Source of the DNA: Akkermansia sp.
GTDB taxonomy: Bacteria; Verrucomicrobiota; Verrucomicrobiia; Verrucomicrobiales; Akkermansiaceae
Direction: 5' to 3'
DNA length: 64,000 nucleotides
Assembly: GCA_017555205.1 (NCBI GenBank)
Contig: JAFZGW010000033.1
Coordinates: 79,547-143,546, forward strand
Shown here: positions 18,419 to 26,576 of the stretch, piece by piece
Layout: every line of letters begins with the position of its first letter
Numbering within the stretch: the first letter of the stretch is position 1
Program-made: the position numbers and the translations under genes
Notes under the pieces: model-generated
Seen by the model: only the letters and a program-made list of their open reading frames with translations
Told to the model about the DNA's origin: nothing
Databases searched by the model: none

Positions 18419-18889
18419 ATGGACATCCTGCAGAAAATTACTGAGGAAGCGATTAGAGTGGCGCATGCCATTCTGGCTCCGCTTGGCTACGACTACAGCC
18501 TGAGCACCGAACCCACAGCCGATGAACCCAATGGGGTCACTCTTATGATTTCAGGAGCAGACGCCCGCTACATCATCGGCGACGAGGGGGATAAGCTCGA
18601 TGACCTGCAATACCTCGTTAATCGACTGGTTCAGGCCGGTTGGGAAGATGCCCCCCGTATACGTGTGGACTGCGACCACTACCGAGAGCGCGCGGAAAAC
18701 AAACTGTTACGCCGCGCACGCTCCCGAGCAGAACGAGTACTTCAGAGCGGGCGCCCCCTGATGATGGAAAAGCTCAATGCCTACCAACGCCGATTGGTAC
18801 ACAATGAGCTGGCAAAAATTCCCGGCATTCATACAGAATCGGAAGACACGGATTCCCGCTTCAAGCGCATCACCATCAGCCGAGCCTAA
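18419..18889 (+). CDS. Jag/KhpB-like KH-R3H RNA-binding protein
   Basis: The 156-residue protein has a KH-type domain (about 15-80, with YIIGDEGDKLDDLQYLVNRL in place of the GxxG loop) and an R3H domain (about 90-156, with ERAENKLLRRARSRAERV and the core LNAYQRRLVHNEL, Arg-x3-His). The family (Jag/SpoIIIJ-associated/KhpB) binds RNA and often lies beside yidC/oxaA; here it follows a BI-1 gene instead. There is no N-terminal Jag_N domain, so this is the short form. Confidence 0.88.
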   Translation: MDILQKITEEAIRVAHAILAPLGYDYSLSTEPTADEPNGVTLMISGADARYIIGDEGDKLDDLQYLVNRLVQAGWEDAPRIRVDCDHYRERAENKLLRRARSRAERVLQSGRPLMMEKLNAYQRRLVHNELAKIPGIHTESEDTDSRFKRITISRA

Positions 18890-18897
18890 GCTCGCCC

Positions 18898-19638
18898 ATG
18901 CGATTATTACTCATCAGCATCTTATACTCAGCAGCCGCAGTGCTTATCCCGCCTGCGGCTGCGGAAGTTTATACCGTCTACACCGCTCAGGGCAAAAATA
19001 GCACTGAACTTCAGCGACATGTCCGCAAACTGTTGCCCGCTACGGCAGATAACCAACCGGAGTGCCAATTTGTTGAACTGCGGAAAGACTGCCCCGACCT
19101 ACAGCAAGCGGAAGCACAAGCCACAGCCATAGCAGCCGGGGTAACTCACCTGCCCTGCTTGGTGATAGCCGATACCGACGGCCCGTACGCAACCCTATTG
19201 TTGCGCGGCCTCACCCGCAAAGCAGTCGAACAGGCAGTCGCTCAGCCGAATAAGGAACATCAGCAAGCAGAAAGACAACAGCGTGTTTTTGATGCGCAGC
19301 TCTACCTGTTATTTGCACGATGTGCCATGGAGGAAGCGACGGACGAACACCTCAGCGAACTGATACAGGAAAGCCGTCAACTGCTCAGCCACGAGCTCTG
19401 CACCAATGAGCTACAACAACTTATCGGTTTACGTTGTCTCTACCCTTTGCTCATGAAGCAATACGCAATCGGCCACACCGGGGCTCACACTCCGGAAACC
19501 GAAGCAAAACTACTGGAAGCTATTGCAGCACTTGAAGAAGCTCGCGATATCAACCCCAACAGCACATTAGGGAAGCGCGCGCATGACGAGCGACACCGCT
19601 TGCGCATGGCTCGCCGAGAAGCCCGAAAATACGAATAA
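18898..19638 (+). CDS. Uncharacterised secreted protein with possible thioredoxin-like N-terminal domain
   Basis: The 246-residue protein has a signal peptide ending at about PPAAAE (residue 23). Residues about 25-115 alternate strands and helices (VYTVYTAQGK, CQFVELRKD, GVTHLPCLVIAD) and place a cis-Pro-like THLPCL where thioredoxin folds have it, but there is no CxxC. The second half is helical and Gln/Glu/Arg-rich (about 120-246). The family is unknown. The gene follows the Jag-like gene by eight bases, so it probably ends that operon. Confidence 0.65.
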   Translation: MRLLLISILYSAAAVLIPPAAAEVYTVYTAQGKNSTELQRHVRKLLPATADNQPECQFVELRKDCPDLQQAEAQATAIAAGVTHLPCLVIADTDGPYATLLLRGLTRKAVEQAVAQPNKEHQQAERQQRVFDAQLYLLFARCAMEEATDEHLSELIQESRQLLSHELCTNELQQLIGLRCLYPLLMKQYAIGHTGAHTPETEAKLLEAIAALEEARDINPNSTLGKRAHDERHRLRMARREARKYE

Positions 19639-19689
19639 CCAATCAGTGGTGTACCCTGCGGCAGCCCATAAAAATCCGATTATCACATC

Positions 19690-21732
19690 ATGAGTTCCAC
19701 CGCTCGCATAGAATATCCCTACGGTAGCATCGAATGGAGCAACGGTCGCGCCACTATCACCCACCGGGAAACCGGCACCATACACAGCGCCTACCTCACG
19801 GATTACCAATCGCGAACCGGGTATCCACGCGAAAACCTGTCCGGTGAATACGCGCTTCAACTGCTCTTTGCAGATGGCAGCATGGGATTTAACCCCCTAC
19901 TCAGCAGTTACAGCTGCGAGTCTAATAAACTCATTATCAATCTTGCGGACCCTCGCCACCCGGGCATCGCCTTACAACTGCAACTGCAACTGCACGAAGA
20001 AGGCGTATTTACCCAGCAAGCCGGTATCAAAAACGGCACAAACGGCAAACTGCAATTGCTGCGTGCCTACTCTGCAACCGCTTGCTTAAACGCCCCCGGG
20101 TACTACTGCACCACATTCCGCGGCGTATGGGCCGGGGAGCATATCATGCAGCAACAGGAGGTCATGCGGGGGAACACTATCTGCGCCACAGCCTGTACCG
20201 GCATCAAGGCAGCGCAAGAAGGAACCCCCGGGCTGATTGTCTCAACTCATGCTCCTGTACAGGAAGAAAGCGGGCATTGCCTGCTGGCGGCTCTGGCATG
20301 GAGCGGCAACTACATGCTTTCATTCACCCACAATGCACAGGGGCAAGGCTTACTGGGACTTGGGCATGATTTTGCTCAAGCTCCATACACCATGGCTCCC
20401 GGGCAAACGCTGGAACTACCACAGGCTGTACTGCTCAATAGCCGAAATGGTAAGGGCGAGGCAAGCAGACGGCTCCACCGTTACCTGCGCCGCTGCGTCA
20501 TACCTCGCGGTCAGCAAACACGTGACTGCCTGCTGAACAGCTGGGAAGGCGTGCACTTCGACGTAAGTGAATCCACCCTGCAATCCATGATGCAGCTCAC
20601 GGCAGACCTCGGCATCGAAATGTTTGTGCTCGATGACGGCTGGTTCGGCAAACGTAAGGATGATACAAGCTCTTTAGGCGACTGGTACCCCGATACCGAC
20701 AAACTCCCCCATGGCTTATGCCCGCTCACAGAATTCGCAGCCGCACGGGGACTTAAGTTCGGACTGTGGGTTGAGCCCGAAATGATTTGCCCGGATAGCG
20801 AACTCTATCGCCAACACGCAAGCTATGCGCTAACACTGCCGGAGCTGCCCCCGACGGAGCAACGCCGTCAATTAGTGCTTAATCTGTCACGGCCCGAGGT
20901 AGCAGACTACATATTGAGCACTATCAGCGCGCTGCTAAGCGCCAATCCCGGCATTGCATATATTAAATGGGACTGCAATCGCATGATGACTGATGTGCCG
21001 CACCCGAACATCTATTTTGATTACATTACGGCATATTACCGAATCATGCGCGAATTAAGGAACCGCCACCCGCATGTGGTGTTCCAATGCTGCTCCGCCG
21101 GTGGCGGTCGTATGGACTTGGGTGCAGCGCAATATCACGAAGAATTCTGGCTGAGCGATAACACGGATGCCTTTGACCGTCTGCGCATGCAGTGGAGTGC
21201 CGGCCACTTCTTCCCCGCCAATGCCGTCGGTGCCCATGTAACGGCCAGCCCCAACCTCTACACCGGCCGAACTACTTCACTCAAGTTCCGTTTCGACGTC
21301 GCTCTGGCCGGTCGATTAGGGTTCGAGCTGGATCCTCGCAGCCTTAGTGATGACGAAAAAGCAGAGATTCGAACCCGCTTGGCTCTCGCGAAAGAATTAC
21401 GCCCCTTGGTTCAGCTTGGGGATTTGTACCGTCTGGTAAGTCCCTACGAGGGGCCGGACTGCGCCCTGCTCTACACCGATGGCCAACAAGCCCTGCTGTT
21501 GGCCTATACTACTGAGCGAGCTTTCACCAACCAACACACCGTCATCCCCCTTCGCGGGCTCCGCCCCGATGGGCGCTATCGAATCGAAGAATTACTTCCC
21601 GATACCCCACGCCAGCTTTGCCCGCTGTCAGACAGCATATTAAGCGGAGCCGAGCTCATGAGTACCGGCCTGCCCGTGCATTGGACCCGCCCGTTGCAAT
21701 CCCTCTGCATACGCCTACAATCTACCTTTTGA
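19690..21732 (+). CDS. Alpha-galactosidase, GH36
   Basis: The 680-residue enzyme fits GH36: an N-terminal beta-sandwich (to about 290), a TIM-barrel core and a C-terminal beta domain. The nucleophile is Asp428 in YIKWDCNR. The acid/base is Asp490 in FWLSDNTDAFDR, and CSAGGGRMDLG (about 468-478) is the family block for substrate binding. It would release alpha-1,6- or alpha-1,3-linked galactose. There is no signal peptide, so it should act in the cytoplasm on imported oligosaccharides. Its start is 51 bases after the preceding stop with no clear promoter or Shine-Dalgarno. Confidence 0.93.
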   Translation: MSSTARIEYPYGSIEWSNGRATITHRETGTIHSAYLTDYQSRTGYPRENLSGEYALQLLFADGSMGFNPLLSSYSCESNKLIINLADPRHPGIALQLQLQLHEEGVFTQQAGIKNGTNGKLQLLRAYSATACLNAPGYYCTTFRGVWAGEHIMQQQEVMRGNTICATACTGIKAAQEGTPGLIVSTHAPVQEESGHCLLAALAWSGNYMLSFTHNAQGQGLLGLGHDFAQAPYTMAPGQTLELPQAVLLNSRNGKGEASRRLHRYLRRCVIPRGQQTRDCLLNSWEGVHFDVSESTLQSMMQLTADLGIEMFVLDDGWFGKRKDDTSSLGDWYPDTDKLPHGLCPLTEFAAARGLKFGLWVEPEMICPDSELYRQHASYALTLPELPPTEQRRQLVLNLSRPEVADYILSTISALLSANPGIAYIKWDCNRMMTDVPHPNIYFDYITAYYRIMRELRNRHPHVVFQCCSAGGGRMDLGAAQYHEEFWLSDNTDAFDRLRMQWSAGHFFPANAVGAHVTASPNLYTGRTTSLKFRFDVALAGRLGFELDPRSLSDDEKAEIRTRLALAKELRPLVQLGDLYRLVSPYEGPDCALLYTDGQQALLLAYTTERAFTNQHTVIPLRGLRPDGRYRIEELLPDTPRQLCPLSDSILSGAELMSTGLPVHWTRPLQSLCIRLQSTF

Positions 21733-21740
21733 TTTAGGAC

Positions 21741-21769
21741 TTGCATTCCACCCCATACAAGTATAAAAT
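21741..21769 (+). promoter_or_regulatory. Predicted leaderless promoter of alr
   Basis: TTGCAT (21741-21746), 17 bases, TAAAAT (21764-21769), seven bases, then the ATG at 21777. Confidence 0.6.
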
Positions 21770-21776
21770 AGCCGCC

Positions 21777-22895
21777 ATGGAAGCCACCACCACTTACCGC
21801 GCATGGGCTGAAATAGACACCGATGCCATGATTCACAACCTCAACGTTGTGCGTAGGGTCATGCCGGAGCATAGCCGCATGCCCATTGTGAAGGCGGAAG
21901 CCTACGGGCACGGTATCGAAGGTGTGGTAAAAGCACTCGATGATGAAGATATCACCTTCTTCGGCGTAGCCACTCCCTCCGAGGCGGCGCGAGTGCAAGC
22001 CGCCGGCTGCAAAGTACGCCCCTTCATACTGGGTCCCTGTTTCCCCACTGAGCGCGAAGCCATTGTGCAGCACAGCTGGCGAGCCGCCCTGTCAAGCGTG
22101 GAGGAGGCAGAGCACTTCAACGCACTCGGGCGCCTTTATAATAAAAAGGTTAACCTGCATATCAACGTCGACACCGGCATGGGACGAGCCGGTGTGTTAC
22201 CGCATGAAATTCCCGGCTTGGGTGACAAGCTCAAGCAATTTGAATATCTTAACATAGAGGGTATTTACTCTCACCTTTCTGCGGCATCGCAAGATATCAC
22301 ATTCACTCACAGCCAAATCCGCATCTACGAGGCAGCAGTCAGGGAACTTTCCCTCAGCCTGGAGCTACCGTACCGCCACCTGTGCAGCAGTGCAGCCGTA
22401 TTCAACTACAAGGTACCCTGCACCAACATGGTTCGTCTGGGACGAATTCTCTACGGTTTTTCGCCCATGCCCTCGCCATACAACAAAGAGCTGCGCAATA
22501 CACTCACCCTCAAGAGCCGCGTAACTCTACTGCGCACACTGCCCGATAAACACGGTGTATCATACGACCACACCTATATCACCAACGGTCCCACAAAGGT
22601 GGCTACTATCGGCATCGGCTTCGGCGACGGCTACCTGCACTACCTCTCCAACACAGGCGCACGCGTTTACCTCAATGGCCACTACTGCCCGGTTCTCGGC
22701 CGTATCACCATGGATCAAATTATGGTCGATGTCACACACGTCGAAAACGTACACCCCGGCGATGTGGCCGAGATACTCGGCCCGAATGTGCCGTGGGAAG
22801 AGCTGACAGCTCGCGCCAAGACCATACCGAGCAACATTATCTGCTCCATCTCCTCACGAGTGCCCCGCGTCTACCTGCATAAAAACAGCATTTAA
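21777..22895 (+). CDS. alr: Alanine racemase
   Basis: The 372-residue PLP enzyme interconverts L- and D-alanine for peptidoglycan. The PLP lysine is Lys39 in VKAEAYGHG (usually VKANAYGHG; Glu replaces Asn). The catalytic Tyr is in GVSYDHTY, and [15 protein letters not shown] and [13 protein letters not shown] are family blocks. The start is fixed by [14 protein letters not shown], the usual beginning; the frame opens upstream only through the -35 hexamer. It converges with ppa, and the two stop codons overlap in TTAA. Confidence 0.95.
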   Translation: MEATTTYRAWAEIDTDAMIHNLNVVRRVMPEHSRMPIVKAEAYGHGIEGVVKALDDEDITFFGVATPSEAARVQAAGCKVRPFILGPCFPTEREAIVQHSWRAALSSVEEAEHFNALGRLYNKKVNLHINVDTGMGRAGVLPHEIPGLGDKLKQFEYLNIEGIYSHLSAASQDITFTHSQIRIYEAAVRELSLSLELPYRHLCSSAAVFNYKVPCTNMVRLGRILYGFSPMPSPYNKELRNTLTLKSRVTLLRTLPDKHGVSYDHTYITNGPTKVATIGIGFGDGYLHYLSNTGARVYLNGHYCPVLGRITMDQIMVDVTHVENVHPGDVAEILGPNVPWEELTARAKTIPSNIICSISSRVPRVYLHKNSI

Positions 22896-23383
22896 GGCCG
22901 CAAACCCTCAGCAAAGCGAATAAAGGATTCATCGAGAATTGAGCAAGCTCTCTCAACCCCGAAGAATTCCCCCACTTCCGTCACTTTGTTTTGCAGGGTC
23001 TTATACGTTCGGAAAAAGTTTTGAATTTCCTGCAAGTAATGCGGCGGCAAATCCTCAAGTTTGTTGATATGGTCGTATCGCGGGTCGCCGACATTGACTG
23101 CGAGTATCTTAACATCAGGCTCACCGCAGTCTATCATATCCATCCCGCCGATAATACGACAATCCACATAACAACCGGGGAATGTGGGTGCTGAGGTGAA
23201 AACCAGAATATCCAACGGATCGCCGTCCAAATACACCGTATTTTCCACAAAACCGTACTCCGCCGGGTAGTACACGGAGGAATACAACACGCGGTCAAGT
23301 TTAATACGCCCCGTTTTTTCATCCACCTCATACTTATTTCGACTTCCCATGGGAATTTCGATTCTGGCTTCAACGACTCTCAT
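22892..23383 (-). CDS. ppa: Inorganic pyrophosphatase, family I
   Basis: The 163-residue soluble pyrophosphatase hydrolyses PPi released by biosynthesis. [13 protein letters not shown] is the N-terminal block, [11 protein letters not shown] follows, and [10 protein letters not shown] carries the catalytic Asp cluster (D-x-DPxD type), with PRYDHI later. The start is the ATG at 23383, preceded by a TTGACT-N17-TAGCAT promoter with eight bases to the ATG. Its stop overlaps that of alr. Confidence 0.95.
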   Translation of the reverse strand: MRVVEARIEIPMGSRNKYEVDEKTGRIKLDRVLYSSVYYPAEYGFVENTVYLDGDPLDILVFTSAPTFPGCYVDCRIIGGMDMIDCGEPDVKILAVNVGDPRYDHINKLEDLPPHYLQEIQNFFRTYKTLQNKVTEVGEFFGVERACSILDESFIRFAEGLRP

Positions 23384-23391
23384 AATTCTGC

Positions 23392-23420
23392 ATGCTATCA
23401 ACAATCGGTACTAAAGTCAA
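23392..23420 (-). promoter_or_regulatory. Predicted short-leader promoter of ppa
   Basis: TTGACT (23420-23415), 17 bases, TAGCAT (23397-23392), then eight bases to the ATG at 23383. The same TTGACT hexamer is used in the invertible modules. Confidence 0.65.
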
Positions 23421-23469
23421 GCAGGAAGCTCACAACTACCGAGCAAAACAAATAGCAGCGGGTAGTTAA

Positions 23470-25308
23470 TTACAAATCATTCCAATCAGCAGCAGCACAG
23501 CAGCCGTAATGCTCATGAGCCCAAAGTCGGCGAGCCATGCTGCCGGGGGATGAAAGACCGAGCAAAAAGCGCCGACGTTGAGAATCTCGGGCAAACTCAG
23601 GCAATTCGGTAGCTGGTGGCGGCAATGGGCTCTGCGAAGGCTGCGGAATATCTGTCGGCAAAGAGTGCAAACAAACGGCACAATGCCCGCAAGCTGCTCG
23701 CGAGCTACCGGTAAAGTACTGCTCCAATGCAGCATTCAGACACCCGACTTCACCACGAAGCATAGCATGCAATAGCCCCAAGCGCTCCAGTTCGGCGGCT
23801 GTTCTGCGGGCATAGGCTTCGCTCAATTCGGCGGCCACGCATCGGGCGTCCGCCGAGCCTCGGCCGCGCAGGTAAAGAGCCTGCTGTCGCAAGGTAAGTT
23901 TCCATTCACCGGCGGCCTCGCATTCGCGCAGCTGGGTCATAGCCTCAGCATACGAGCAATCCCACGCCTCGGCCGCCGACTCCACCTCCCCCTCGCGGTT
24001 TTTGTCCAGCCAACGCAAACGTGCAATTTCCGCAGATGTTCGCCCATCGGTAATCGTGCTGATGGGAAATAACGGTTTAACCTTGTAAAACTTATAACCC
24101 ACAGCCTCAAGCTGCACGCTCTCAGCCGCCTGCAACAATTCCAGCGCACGAGCAGCCACATCGTCAGGCACATCGCAGCCGGTCCCCAGTTCCCACAGGG
24201 AAACAGCACGTCCCCCCACCGGCAACAACATGCGCACCGCTCGCAATACGCCCTCAGTATCCGGCTCAGCCGCATATACCCTATTGCGGGCGTCTCGCAC
24301 ATCCGCCCCATGCAGTAACACCAGCGAGGTGCTGGGCTTTCCGTCTCGGCCGGCGCGCCCACTCTCCTGCAAATAAGCCTCCGGCGAACCGGGTATGTTC
24401 ACATGCACCACCGCGCGCACATCGGGCTTGTCAACTCCCATGCCAAAGGCAATAGTAGCCACCAAAACATCTTTTTCGTTATTCAGAAAAGCATCCTGCA
24501 ACTGCTCTCGCAATTCAGCCCCTAGCCCGGCATGGTAACAGGCAGCCCGCAAGCCGGCAGACTGCAAAGTAGCCGCCAACTCTTCCGTTCCCTTGCGGGT
24601 ACGGGCATAAACGATAGCGGGTCGATGGTGCGGCTGTTGCAAAAAATCCACCAGAAATCCAGCCTGATTCTCAGGGGCCGCCACCTGACGTGAGATATTC
24701 GGTCGGTAGGGCGAGTGCTCCACCACATGCCCCGGTTCAATGGAAAAAGCGCGGCACAAATCTGCCTGCACGCGTTTTGTTGCGGTGGCTGTCAGTGCCA
24801 TGACGCTGCGAAATCCGCGAGCCTTACACCAGCCCGGAAGTTTGAGATAATCCGGCCGAAAACTATGCCCCCATTCAGAAACACAGTGAGCCTCATCCAC
24901 CACAAACAACTTCAAATCAGCAACTTGCAGAGCTGCTAAAAAAGTAGGGCTTTCCATTGATTCGGGGGCCACAAAAAGCAAACGAATCTTACCGGCAGCC
25001 ACATTTGCCAGCAGGTCGGCGCGTTCAGCCTCCGTCAAAGTAGAATCGAAACGCGCCGCTGCAATCCCCCTGCGCAACAAGGACTGCACCTGGTCCCGCA
25101 TCAGCGCAATCAGCGGACTCACCACCACCGAAGTTCCCCCCAGCAACAAAGCTGCAGCTTGGTAGCACAGGCTCTTGCCATGCCCGGTCGGCATCACCCC
25201 CAGAGCATTCTCCCCGGCCAAAGCCAGCTCAATGAGCCGCCCCTGCCCCTCGCGCAACTCAGGCACGCCGAAGGTGTGCAATATCTGCTGTAGTTGATTT
25301 TCCTGCAT
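23470..25308 (-). CDS. recQ: ATP-dependent DNA helicase RecQ-type, zinc site displaced toward C-terminus
   Basis: The 612-residue superfamily 2 helicase has Walker A PTGHGKS (40-46), DEAH (138-141), TALTATATKRV (motif III) and QESGRAGRDG (motif VI). Its role would be 3'-5' unwinding in recombination and repair. A zinc cluster C523-x16-C540-x2-C543-x2-C546 has the same spacing as E. coli RecQ (380/397/400/403) but lies about 140 residues later. The insert between helicase core and zinc site looks like winged-helix or helical material (residues about 370-520). No HRDC domain is seen; a Pro-rich linker and a short tail follow the zinc site. Confidence 0.92.
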   Translation of the reverse strand: MQENQLQQILHTFGVPELREGQGRLIELALAGENALGVMPTGHGKSLCYQAAALLLGGTSVVVSPLIALMRDQVQSLLRRGIAAARFDSTLTEAERADLLANVAAGKIRLLFVAPESMESPTFLAALQVADLKLFVVDEAHCVSEWGHSFRPDYLKLPGWCKARGFRSVMALTATATKRVQADLCRAFSIEPGHVVEHSPYRPNISRQVAAPENQAGFLVDFLQQPHHRPAIVYARTRKGTEELAATLQSAGLRAACYHAGLGAELREQLQDAFLNNEKDVLVATIAFGMGVDKPDVRAVVHVNIPGSPEAYLQESGRAGRDGKPSTSLVLLHGADVRDARNRVYAAEPDTEGVLRAVRMLLPVGGRAVSLWELGTGCDVPDDVAARALELLQAAESVQLEAVGYKFYKVKPLFPISTITDGRTSAEIARLRWLDKNREGEVESAAEAWDCSYAEAMTQLRECEAAGEWKLTLRQQALYLRGRGSADARCVAAELSEAYARRTAAELERLGLLHAMLRGEVGCLNAALEQYFTGSSRAACGHCAVCLHSLPTDIPQPSQSPLPPPATELPEFARDSQRRRFLLGLSSPGSMARRLWAHEHYGCCAAADWNDL

Positions 25309-25358
25309 GTACCGCCACTATCTTGCCGCAAAGCCGTCATTTCGTCAACCCATTTGTC

Positions 25359-25387
25359 TTGCATTTTGCTGTATTATGTGCTACAAC
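25359..25387 (+). promoter_or_regulatory. Predicted short-leader promoter of tatD
   Basis: TTGCAT (25359-25364), 17 bases, TACAAC (25382-25387), ten bases to the ATG at 25398. Confidence 0.5.
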
Positions 25388-25397
25388 GCCCGGCGCC

Positions 25398-26213
25398 ATG
25401 ATTATCGACACACACTGCCACCTCATTTCGGAAAAATACGGAGATATGGAGACCCTGCGCGAGGAATCGCTCGCCTTGGGAGTGGGGCATTGTGTAACGC
25501 AAGGTACCTCAAGCTATGACTGGGAGCCGCAACTTGCCCTTGCAGCCCGCATGCCTGATTTCGTGTCGAGCTGTCTGGCCGTCCACCCTTCCGAAGTTCA
25601 CACCGTGAGCGACGAGCAGTTTGAACACATGGCAGAGCTCTGCCGCAAGCACCCCCAGGCTGCTATCGGTGAAACCGGGCTCGATTATTTCTGGGATGCA
25701 GCTGAGGGCTGGACAGAAGACAGCTACCGCGCCCGCCAACGCTACCTGCTGGAGCGGCATTTCGAGCTCGCACAGGAGCTGGGACTCAATATCTCGCTGC
25801 ACACTCGCGATAAAGTAGGTCTGGCCAGCTTTGAGGATGCCTTTGCCATTGCCCGCAATTTCCCGAAGGTTCGCCCGGTGTTCCACTGTTTCATTGGCGA
25901 CGGCGCACAGGCCGAGCGTATTTTCAGCGAATTGGATGGGCTTATCTCTTTCACCGGCATATTGACATTCAACAAGTCGGAGCATGTACAGGCTGTTGCC
26001 ACATGGTGCCCGGCCGACCGATTCATGGTCGAGACGGACTCCCCCTTCCTTTCCCCGGCACCTCACCGCGGTAAGGTCAACATCCCCGGTCGCACCAAGT
26101 TTGTGGTCGACAAAATCGCCGAGCTGCGCGGTGTAACGCCCGAAGAAGTCGCCGCCTGCACCACGGCCAATGCCTGCCGATTCTTCCGCCTTCCCGCCCA
26201 TCTCAATCACTGA
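25398..26213 (+). CDS. TatD-family metal-dependent hydrolase/deoxyribonuclease
   Basis: The 271-residue TIM-barrel hydrolase begins MIIDTHCHL (metal-binding His6 and His8). Family markers are AIGETGLDYFW (Glu ligand), LHTRD (His), FHCFIGD (His) and MVETDSPFLSPAP (Asp). TatD enzymes act as 3'-5' exonucleases or DNases in DNA repair; some have other substrates. The start at 25398 matches the family N-terminus; upstream sequence is non-homologous. It diverges from recQ across about 90 bases. Confidence 0.92.
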   Translation: MIIDTHCHLISEKYGDMETLREESLALGVGHCVTQGTSSYDWEPQLALAARMPDFVSSCLAVHPSEVHTVSDEQFEHMAELCRKHPQAAIGETGLDYFWDAAEGWTEDSYRARQRYLLERHFELAQELGLNISLHTRDKVGLASFEDAFAIARNFPKVRPVFHCFIGDGAQAERIFSELDGLISFTGILTFNKSEHVQAVATWCPADRFMVETDSPFLSPAPHRGKVNIPGRTKFVVDKIAELRGVTPEEVAACTTANACRFFRLPAHLNH

Positions 26214-26218
26214 AAAAC

Positions 26219-26568
26219 ATGTTCAAGTCCAGACTACCCGCGCACCTCTGCGGTCTGACAGTCTGACTATTAAACAGTTGTTACTTCAATTCCACCGGTG
26301 TACTGCCGGATAAGGGGCAGTACGAAGCCACAGCCACAACGGCCGACTTAGCCCCCCATCCCGCACCGCTGGTCTACACTGACGGCACGGAATATTACAT
26401 CGAGCTGCCCCGGGTACAGCGCCAATCCGACACCGCACCGGAACTGCGGGCACGATTATGCCGGCAGTTACCATCACCGCCGAATCAATCAGCGCGCCTC
26501 ATCCCCATCTTGGCGGGGGGTGGATACCCTACGAGGCGGGTAAAACCACCCCAAATTTAACGCTGTAA
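26219..26568 (+). pseudogene. Decayed small lipoprotein gene (in-frame TGA in signal peptide, later frameshift)
   Basis: From the ATG at 26219 the frame reads MFKSRLPAHLCGLTV, a TGA at 26264-26266, then continues in the same frame as LLNSCYFNSTGVLPDKG; LLNSC is a lipobox. The natural protein was therefore probably a lipoprotein, with the stop replacing a residue in the signal peptide. The frame continues protein-like to about LPRVQRQSDTAP, after which a different frame (downstream from about 26440) reads AVTITAESISAPHPHLGGG and WIPYEAGKTTPNLTL to a TAA at 26566-26568. This implies a second lesion, a frameshift. No family is recognised. The element explains the whole 360-base gap between tatD and the ankyrin gene. 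Confidence 0.6.
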
Positions 26569-26576
26569 ATCACCTC

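Noticed and set aside
26286..26477. Minus-strand 63-codon open frame
   Set aside because: Antisense to the decayed lipoprotein gene; the plus-strand readings look protein-like and explain the region better.
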